Of a stretch of 64,000 bases of DNA, positions 8,390 through 17,300 are shown in pieces. This DNA comes from Fructilactobacillus carniphilus. Lineage in GTDB: Bacteria; Bacillota; Bacilli; Lactobacillales; Lactobacillaceae. Position 1 is the stretch's first letter. The number at the start of each line of letters is the position of its first letter. The notes beneath the pieces were generated by a model, which made no database searches, had not been told where the DNA came from, and saw only the letters and a program-made list of their open reading frames with translations. Location of the stretch: NCBI RefSeq assembly GCF_024029675.1, contig NZ_CP097121.1, forward strand, positions 310,001-374,000, read 5' to 3'. A program made the position numbers and the translations under genes.

Positions 8390-9751
8390 ATGAAAGTAGC
8401 AGTAGTTGGATCATCTCATGGTGGTTACGAAGCAGTACGCGGAGTTTTACAACAATTTCCTGATGCTCACATTGATTGGTACGAAAAGGGTGACTTTATT
8501 TCGTTCTTATCTTGTGGGATGGAACTATACCTCCAAGGAGTGGTAAAGGACGTTAACTCAGTTAGTTACGCTACCATTCCAGAAATGGAAGACAAGGGTG
8601 TTCACGTTCACATCAATTCAGAAGTAACGAACATTGATCCGGACGGACACAAATTGACGGTGGTTGACGTCCAAAACGGTCAAGAAGAAAGTGCCGATTA
8701 CGACAAGTTGATCTTGAGCGTGGGTGCGACCCCATTCAAACTTCCAGTGGCCGGAAAAGAATTGCAAAACATTTACGCAATGCGGGGTCGGGACTGGGCC
8801 ATCAAGTTGCGGGAGGCCGAAGTTAAACCAGACATTAAGAACGTAACGGTGGTTGGTTCTGGTTACATTGGAATCGAAGCTGCTGAATCATTCGCTAAGG
8901 CTGGTAAACACGTTACGATTGTAGATACGAATCCCACCATTTTGGGAACCTACCTAGATACAGAGTTCACTGAAATCCTAGAAGAAGAATTAAAGGCCAA
9001 CGACGTTGACTTGCGGTTAAGCCAATCCGTGAAGGAATATGTTGGTAATTCTGATGACAAGGTTACTTCAGTAATTTCAACGACTGGTGATACTTGGGAT
9101 GCGGACTTGGTCATCGAAACGGCTGGAATTCGTCCTGCTACGAAGTGGTTAGCTGGAATCGTTGATTTAGACGATCATGGCATGATTAAAACGGACGAAT
9201 ACCAACAAACTAGTAATCCAGATATCTTCGCCGTGGGTGATGCCACTGAAATCGAATTTGCCCCAACTGGCAAGAAACAATTGATTGCGTTAGCTTCTAA
9301 CGCTCGGCGGCAAGGTCGTTCAGCTGCTGCTAACTTAGAAGGTCACAAACGTAAAACCACTGCTGTTTCTGGTTCATCTGCTTTACACGTCTTTAATTAC
9401 AAGTTTGCTTCTACCGGAGTTAAAGATGTTACTGCTGAGGGCCTCGGAGTTGACGTTGAATCAGTTTTTGTTACTGATACCAAGGTTCCTCCGTTTGTCC
9501 CTGCTGAACACAATGCTGAAGTCTTCTTCAAATTGACTTACGATCCAAAGACGAGAGTTGTCATGGGAGCGCAAATCATGTCGAAGATGGACACCACTGC
9601 TAACATCAACGCCATCTCGTTGGCAATTCAACAACACATGACGGTTGACGACTTGGCATATGCTGATTTCTTCTTCCAACCAGGCTTTGACCGTCCATGG
9701 AACATTATGAACGTGGCTGCACAAAAAGCCGAACAAAAATTAGATAAATAA
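8390..9751 (+). CDS. nox: FAD-dependent NADH oxidase, water-forming type
   Basis: A 453-residue flavoprotein of the pyridine nucleotide-disulfide reductase class. The N-terminal FAD motif is GSSHGGYEA and the single redox-active Cys42 lies in FLSCGMELYL. An NAD-binding GSGYIGIEAA motif and the FAD-contacting DIFAVGDATEI follow, then a dimerisation domain. One redox Cys at position 42 fits the H2O-forming NADH oxidases rather than two-Cys disulfide reductases; CoA-disulfide reductases share the fold and remain a less likely reading. In heterofermentative lactobacilli it regenerates NAD+ with O2 and lets more acetyl-phosphate go to acetate and ATP. AGGAGG precedes ATG 8390 and a near-consensus promoter lies upstream. 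Confidence 0.92.
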   Translation: MKVAVVGSSHGGYEAVRGVLQQFPDAHIDWYEKGDFISFLSCGMELYLQGVVKDVNSVSYATIPEMEDKGVHVHINSEVTNIDPDGHKLTVVDVQNGQEESADYDKLILSVGATPFKLPVAGKELQNIYAMRGRDWAIKLREAEVKPDIKNVTVVGSGYIGIEAAESFAKAGKHVTIVDTNPTILGTYLDTEFTEILEEELKANDVDLRLSQSVKEYVGNSDDKVTSVISTTGDTWDADLVIETAGIRPATKWLAGIVDLDDHGMIKTDEYQQTSNPDIFAVGDATEIEFAPTGKKQLIALASNARRQGRSAAANLEGHKRKTTAVSGSSALHVFNYKFASTGVKDVTAEGLGVDVESVFVTDTKVPPFVPAEHNAEVFFKLTYDPKTRVVMGAQIMSKMDTTANINAISLAIQQHMTVDDLAYADFFFQPGFDRPWNIMNVAAQKAEQKLDK

Positions 9752-9762
9752 GGATTATTTCC

Positions 9763-9797
9763 TGAAAAACTTCAAGTTTAGCGCTTGAAGTTTTTTT
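9763..9797 (+). terminator. Terminator after nox
   Basis: An 11-bp perfect stem AAAACTTCAAG/CTTGAAGTTTT (9766-9776 and 9784-9794) followed by T-run. An upstream in-frame start for the next gene at 9785 would lie inside this hairpin, which argues against it. Confidence 0.88.
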
Positions 9798-9889
9798 ATT
9801 TTCCGGTAAACTGGTGTTTGAACCAAATTCTTCGGGGTTTGGACGGACTACATCAGAATGAAAATGGAAAAGTTGGGGGAACCATCATC

Positions 9890-11071
9890 ATGCCAGAATT
9901 AGATCAACGCCTAGGCGATGTTTATAATCATCGGTTAGACACCATTACACCATCACAAATTAGATCCTTTTCCCGTGAGATTCAAGACATCCCGGGATTA
10001 GTCAGCTTAAACGTGGGGGAACCCGGATTTAATACCCCAGAACACGTTAAACAAGCGGCCATTGATAGCATTGCTAATAACCAATCACACTACTCGCCCC
10101 AAAATGGGTGGTTAGAGTTACGGGAGGCCATTAGTAATTATCTAAAGAAACGTTACCAAATGGACTATGATCCAGAAGCGGAGGTAACGGTGACCGATGG
10201 TGCCACAGAAGCATTATCGAGTAGCTTTCTAGCTACGATTAATCCTGGTGATGAGGTCTTGATTCCGATGCCTGGTTACCCAGCCTACACTTCGTTAGTT
10301 GAGTTAGCTGGCGGGGTTCCAGTTGGAATGGACACTAGCGCAACGGAGTTTAAACTAACCCCAGAACAACTAGAAGACACGTTGGCAGCTCATCCGAATG
10401 CTAAGGAGTTAGTTTTAAACTACCCGACTAATCCGACCGGAGTTTCGTATACTAAGGAAGAATTGGAACAATTAGCGAAGGTCGTGGAAAGACACGGTCT
10501 GCTCGTGGTTGATGATGAAATCTATGGAGAATTAACCTATGACATCGAACACTTCTCCTTTGCCAAAATCCTGCCGGAAAACACGATCTTAATTAACGGA
10601 CTTTCCAAGTCGCACGCCATGACGGGGTACCGGTTAGGATATGTTGCTGGACCGGCTGCCATTGTGACGAATGTTAATAAGGTCCATGGTTACCTAGTAA
10701 CTTCACCATCGAATCCGGCTCAATATGCTGCCATTGAAGCCTTGAATAACGGCATGGAAGATCCGATTTCCATGCGGAAGGCCTACCAGGAACGACGGGA
10801 TTTAATGACGACTGAATTACGGAAGTTAGGCTTTGAAGTGGTTACGCCAGAAGGCGCTTTCTACATCTTTGCCAAAATCCCGGCTCAATTTAGCGAAAAT
10901 TCGCGGGAATTTGCGCTCCGGTTAGCCCGAGAAGCTAAAGTCGGAGTAACCCCAGGTAGTGCTTTTGGGGAAGCAGGCGAAGGGTATCTTCGGCTTTCAT
11001 ATGCTGCAGACCTTGATCAAATTAAGCTAGCGTTAGATCAAATGAAGACATTTATTGAGAGCACGGACTAA
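9890..11071 (+). CDS. Pyridoxal-phosphate aminotransferase, class I (AraT/PatA type)
   Basis: A 393-residue fold-type I aminotransferase. The N-terminal segment around IRSFSREIQDIPGLVSLNVGEPGF carries the substrate loop. NYPTNPTGV and the VDDEIYGELTY strand follow, and the PLP lysine is Lys240 in SKSHAMTGYRLGY. The C-terminal arginine region is LRLSYA. The family includes aromatic amino-acid and N-acetyl-diaminopimelate aminotransferases in lactobacilli, and I cannot decide between them. The start is ATG 9890 with GGGGGA ten bases upstream; the longer frame from 9785 begins inside the nox terminator. Aromatic or branched keto acids from such an enzyme could feed the decarboxylase at 35.0 kb. 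Confidence 0.86.
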   Translation: MPELDQRLGDVYNHRLDTITPSQIRSFSREIQDIPGLVSLNVGEPGFNTPEHVKQAAIDSIANNQSHYSPQNGWLELREAISNYLKKRYQMDYDPEAEVTVTDGATEALSSSFLATINPGDEVLIPMPGYPAYTSLVELAGGVPVGMDTSATEFKLTPEQLEDTLAAHPNAKELVLNYPTNPTGVSYTKEELEQLAKVVERHGLLVVDDEIYGELTYDIEHFSFAKILPENTILINGLSKSHAMTGYRLGYVAGPAAIVTNVNKVHGYLVTSPSNPAQYAAIEALNNGMEDPISMRKAYQERRDLMTTELRKLGFEVVTPEGAFYIFAKIPAQFSENSREFALRLAREAKVGVTPGSAFGEAGEGYLRLSYAADLDQIKLALDQMKTFIESTD

Positions 11072-11109
11072 GTTATTAAATTATAAAGATAAGATTAAAG
11101 TTTAGATAT

Positions 11110-11190
11110 AGAAAACCGAAGTAATAATTGCTTCATGGTCTGTTTATTTAGGACCATGCTGTAAAACATTACTTTGGTTTTTTATTTTAT
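11110..11190 (+). terminator. Nested double-hairpin terminator
   Basis: A 14-bp outer stem (11112-11125 with 11168-11181, one G-T pair) encloses a second 7-bp hairpin CATGGTC/GACCATG (11134-11140 and 11152-11158). A long T-rich tail follows. It ends the aminotransferase transcript and shields the adhesin gene. The nested form is larger than an ordinary intrinsic terminator. Confidence 0.75.
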
Positions 11191-11295
11191 TAAGGATGAT
11201 TAATTTTTAGATATATATATATGAAATAAATGGTTGTTTTGCTAATTATTTTTGATGTGAATTTATTTTATGGATTTTTATTTCACACTTAATGA

Positions 11296-11348
11296 TTGCA
11301 TAAATCATAAAATAATATTATAGTTATGAGTGTTATATTCAATATAAC
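11296..11348 (+). promoter_or_regulatory. Adhesin promoter with perfect 17-bp palindrome
   Basis: -35 TTGCAT (11296-11301) and -10 TATAGT (11319-11324) have a 17-base spacer. The perfect palindrome GTTATATTCAATATAAC occupies 11332-11348, starting 8 bases after the -10 box, so it covers the expected transcription start. This suggests repressor control, though a palindrome in such AT-rich DNA can arise by chance. The rest of 11190-11290 is very AT-rich without recognisable elements. Confidence 0.6.
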
Positions 11349-11389
11349 AACTTTCATACTATGCTACATAAATTTAAGGGGGTATTTTT

Positions 11390-14300
11390 ATGCCGTTTAA
11401 AGACAGCAAGACGCATTATAAAATGTATAAAGCTGGAAAACGCTGGTTATTTAGTGCCATTACAGTAACCGCGCTTTCTGCCGGCTTCTTTGCATTTAAC
11501 GTTAATGACGTCCACGCTGATACTAGTTCTTTGTCAACCCAAACGACAGCTAGTTCTAGCACCGATCCTGGCGCTTCGAACACTGCTACGGATAAAGCAG
11601 AGAACCAAGATCAACAATCACAACAGAAGCAAACGGTCACAGCCGAGGATGCTGCTAACCAAAAATCTACTGATCAAGTAGATAATTCTAGCCAAGCAGC
11701 TTCGACTGCTAACCAAACAACTTCGACCCAAGCTGCTAATGATCAAAAGCAAGCTTCTACTGAACAGACTAGCGAGGCAGCCAAGTCTACCAGTACCGAA
11801 GCAAAAGCTGAGCAGCAATCTACTGCTACCAGTAAGCAACAATCAACTGAGCAGAAGAGTACTGATCAAACAAAACAACAAAATCAATCTGCTACCAGTC
11901 AAGCTACTAGGGAACAACAATCTAACCAGTTGACTGGTAATGAATCTGCTAAGATTGCCGATGCTCAAGCACAATCTGATCAATCAGCTTCATCTGCTGC
12001 GATTGCAGATCAAACAGCTACTAGCAACCAAAATACTGCTGCTTCAGATCAAACTTCTGCTTCTACATCAGAGAATATGCAATCTAACTCTGCAGCATCA
12101 GAAGCACAGTCGGCTAGTGTTTCTCAACAAGCAGAGCAACAGGTTCGTGATCAAGTTAAACAAGCTGTTGAACAAGCAAAAGCAGCTAACGTAGTACTTG
12201 CTAGCAACGTTAAAGATGATAATGGACTAAAGATTGAAGTTGGTGACCCCGACTATGGTGGTCGTTGGGTTGATCCCGATGAGAGTCATTATACTTTCCA
12301 ATACGATAAGATCGTGACTGGATTTAATCAGGCTGGTCGAGTAAGAACCATTGTTTTCTCTACCAATCGGAACGGCGATGGAACTCTCTACGCCTTTGAA
12401 CTAGATGAAAATAATCACGTAATTGGATCATACACGATTAAAAGTAATCCAGGTCAGGAAACTAGAGAAAATTCGCAAAACTTACAAAACTTCTATTACC
12501 GGAATAATGGAGATTTCACTGGTGGATTACAAACCAATTCTTCTGAAATTCGGTTTAATCGGGAGTGGACGATAGCTGATCACCAACCAAGTACATTGCA
12601 ACTTGGGGTAGAAAACTTCTTTCTTCCACGAGAGGTACCTAGTACCGTTCGTTATGTTGACGCACAAACAAAACAAACGGTTTTTGAATCTCATTTCAGT
12701 GGGTTAACTGGTCAAGATTTCAAGGTAACTGGATTACCTGATAAAGCCAAAGAAGGTTACTACTACATTAGCCGGACACCGGATAATTCTAGTGGTTCCA
12801 TTTCTCCATTCGGTAAGGTTGGAACGGTTTGGACCACTCATTACGCTAACGGTTCGTCTTTACAGATGACTGAAACTGACGATCACGGTGGTATGGACGT
12901 TAAACTTTTCAGTCCAAATGGTACGCAATTCGGTCAGACTTACCATATTGATGCTGGATACCGTTTTAACGATAAGACTAGAGAATATGGTTGGGATGTT
13001 ACTAAGACCAATGGTGATAGCACACCTGCTCTTGGATACTACCCAATTTACCCAATTTATACTCCGCAGACTCGTAACATTCAATTTGAACTTAACAAAT
13101 TAAGTAAACTGGTCCCAGTTGATCCAAATGGGAACCCAATTGATAATGGAGATCACGATGTGCCTTATACCATTGATCCAAACGATCCAACGAAGGCTAA
13201 CCCTACTCCATTACCAAACATTCCTGGTTATGTTCCGTTAGATCCAAATGATCATACCAAGACGACGACTCCGGGAACGGAAGTTCCGATTAACAACCCT
13301 GGTGAAGAGACAAAAGTTCCTTACGTTGTTGACCACCAAGATGCTGTTATTCATTATGTTGATGATCAAGGGAATGAATTACACACTGACCAAGTTAGCG
13401 GTAAGATTAACGAACGGTCTCCTTACTCACCAGCTGACGAAACTAACAAGCTTGTGAGTCAAGGCTACAAGCAAATTGACAGTGACTTCCCACAAGATGG
13501 AATTGTGCTTTCTTACAATAATGGGAAACAATTGGTTTACACCATTAAATTTAAGAAAGTTACTGAAGCAGTAACTGATAATTCTGGGGTTTCAAACATT
13601 AAGGTTAAGTATGTTTACGATAATGGTTCTCAGGCTGCTCCTGACAACAACATTAAGTTTACTTACCATCGGACGGGAACTAAGAATCTCGAAACTAATG
13701 AAATCACTTGGAATGAATGGATTCCAGACCAAGAAAACAGTTATAACGTTAAGTCTCCAGAAATTACTGGTTACACACCTGATAAGCAAAGTGTTTCTGA
13801 TAGCAACGTGCCAGAAGGTGTTGATAGCACGGTCACGGTAACTTACAATGCTAACGCTGAAAAGGCACACGTTAACTACGTGGACCAAGACAACGGTGGC
13901 AAGGTAATTAAGAGTGACACGCTGAACGGTAAGTTTGGTGACACTTCAGATTACACGACGAAGGATCGGATTTCTGAACTTCAAAAACAAGGTTATGAAT
14001 TAGTAAACGATGGTTACAAACCAGGTTACAAGTTCACAACCGACGAACCAACGTTTACGGTAACCTTGAAGCACAAGACGACGACGGTAACGCCAGATAA
14101 CCCTGGTAAGCCAGGACAACCAGTTGATCCAAACAACCCAGACGGACCGAAGTACCCAGATGGTACTGACGAATCCAACTTGGTTAAGAACATTACGCGG
14201 ACGATCCACTACCGTTACGCAGATGGCAGCGAAGCAGCCAAAGACGTTACGGAAACGGTTAAGTACACGCGGAACATGACCTTTGACCAAGTAACTGGTA

Positions 14301-17300
14301 AGATCATTGAAACTGATGACTGGAAGAGTGCTAAGGACAGCTATGATGCTGTTGACTCACCAGCAATTACTGGTTACACGCCTGACCAACCAACGGTTGG
14401 AGCTGCAACTACGAAACCAACTGATTCAGATAGCTCGGTTACGGTAACTTACAATGCTAACGCTGAAAAGGCACACGTTAACTACGTGGACCAAGACGAC
14501 GGTGGCAAGGTAATTAAGAGTGACACGCTGAACGGTAAGTTTGGTGACACTTCAGATTACACGACGAAGGATCGGATTTCTGAACTTCAAAAACAAGGTT
14601 ATGAATTAGTAAACGATGGTTACAAACCAGGTTACAAGTTCACAACCGATGAACCAACGTTTACGGTAACCTTGAAGCACAAGACGACGACGGTAACGCC
14701 AGATAACCCTGGTAAACCAGGACAACCAGTTGATCCAAACAACCCAGATGGACCGAAGTACCCAGATGGTACTGACGAATCCAACTTGGTTAAGAACATT
14801 ACGCGGACGATCCACTACCGTTACGCAGATGGCAGCGAAGCAGCCAAAGACGTTACGGAAACGGTTAAGTACACGCGGAACATGACCTTTGACCAAGTAA
14901 CTGGTAAGATCATTGAAACTGATGACTGGAAGAGTGCTAAGGACAGCTATGATGCTGTTGACTCACCAGCAATTACTGGTTACACGCCTGACCAACCAAC
15001 GGTTGGAGCTGCAACTACGAAACCAACTGATTCAGATAGCTCGGTTACGGTAACTTACAATGCTAACGCTGAAAAGGCACACGTTAACTACGTGGACCAA
15101 GACAACGGTGGCAAGGTAATTAAGAGTGACACGCTGAACGGTAAGTTTGGTGACACTTCAGATTACACGACGAAAGATCGGATTTCTGAACTTCAAAAAC
15201 AAGGTTATGAATTAGTAAACGATGGTTACAAACCAGGTTACAAGTTCACAACCGATGAACCAACGTTTACGGTAACCTTGAAGCACAAGACGACGACGGT
15301 AACGCCAGATAACCCTGGTAAACCAGGACAACCAGTTGATCCAAACAACCCAGATGGACCGAAGTACCCAGATGGTACTGACGAATCCAACTTGGTTAAG
15401 AACATTACGCGGACGATCCACTACCGTTACGCAGATGGCAGCGAAGCAGCCAAAGACGTTACGGAAACGGTTAAGTACACGCGGAACATGACCTTTGACC
15501 AAGTAACTGGTAAGATCATTGAAACTGATGACTGGAAGAGTGCTAAGGACAGCTATGATGCTGTTGACTCACCAGCAATTATTGGTTACACGCCTGACCA
15601 ACCAACGGTTGGAGCTGCAACTACGAAACCAACTGATTCAGATAGCTCGGTTACGGTAACTTACAATGCTAACGCTGAAAAGGCACACGTTAACTACGTG
15701 GACCAAGACAACGGTGGCAAGGTAATTAAGAGTGACACGCTGAACGGTAAGTTTGGTGACACTTCAGATTACACGACGAAGGATCGGATTTCTGAACTTC
15801 AAAAACAAGGTTATGAATTAGTAAACGATGGTTACAAACCAGGTTACAAGTTCACAACCGACGAACCAACGTTTACGGTAACCTTGAAGCACAAGACGAC
15901 GACGGTAACGCCAGATAACCCTGGTAAGCCAGGACAACCAGTTGATCCAAACAACCCAGACGGACCGAAGTACCCAGATGGTACTGACGAATCCAACTTG
16001 GTTAAGAACATTACGCGGACGATCCACTACCGTTACGCAGATGGCAGCGAAGCAGCCAAAGACGTTACGGAAACGGTTAAGTACACGCGGAACATGACCT
16101 TTGACCAAGTAACTGGTAAGATCATTGAAACTGATGACTGGAAGAGTGCTAAGGACAGCTATGATGCTGTTGACTCACCAGCAATTACTGGTTACACGCC
16201 TGACCAACCAACGGTTGGAGCTGCAACTACGAAACCAACTGATTCAGATAGCTCGGTTACGGTAACTTACAATGCTAACGCTGAAAAGGCACACGTTAAC
16301 TACGTGGACCAAGACGACGGTGGCAAGGTAATTACGAGTGACACGCTGAACGGTAAGTTTGGTGACACTTCAGATTACACGACGAAGGATCGGATTGCTG
16401 AACTTCAAAAACAAGGTTATGAATTAGTAAACGATGGTTACAAACCAGGTTACAAGTTCACAACTGACGAACCAACGTTCACAGTAACTATGAAGCACAA
16501 GACGACGACGGTAACGCCAGATAACCCTGGTAAGCCAGGACAACCAGTTGATCCAAACAACCCAGACGGACCGAAGTACCCAGATGGTACTGACGAATCC
16601 AACTTGGTTAAGAACATTACGCGGACGATCCATTACCGTTACGCAGATGGCAGCGAAGCAGCCAAAGACGTTACGGAAACGGTTAAGTACACGCGGAACA
16701 TGACCTTTGACCAAGTAACTGGTAAGATCATTGAAACTGATGACTGGAAGAGTGCTAAGGACAGCTATGATGCTGTTGACTCACCAGCAATTACTGGTTA
16801 CACGCCTGACCAACCAACGGTTGGAGCTGCAACTACGAAACCAACTGATTCAGATAGCTCGGTTACGGTAACTTACAATGCTAACGCTGAAAAGGCACAC
16901 GTTAACTACGTGGACCAAGACAACGGTGGCAAGGTAATTACGAGTGACACGCTGAACGGTAAGTTTGGTGACACTTCAGATTACACGACGAAGGATCGGA
17001 TTGCTGAACTTCAAAAACGTGGTTACGAATTGGTAACCGATGGTTACAAACCAGGTTACAAGTTCACAACCGACGAACCAACGTTTACGGTAACCTTGAA
17101 GCACAAGACGACGACGGTAACGCCAGATAACCCTGGTAAGCCAGGACAACCAGTTGATCCAAACAACCCAGACGGACCGAAGTACCCAGATGGTACTGAC
17201 GAATCCAACTTGGTTAAGAACATTACGCGGACGATCCACTACCGTTACGCAGATGGCAGCGAAGCAGCCAAAGACGTTACGGAAACGGTTAAGTACACGC

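Noticed and set aside
9785..9889. N-terminal extension of the aminotransferase
   Set aside because: It would start inside the nox terminator hairpin; ATG 9890 has a ribosome site and the family's normal N-terminus.
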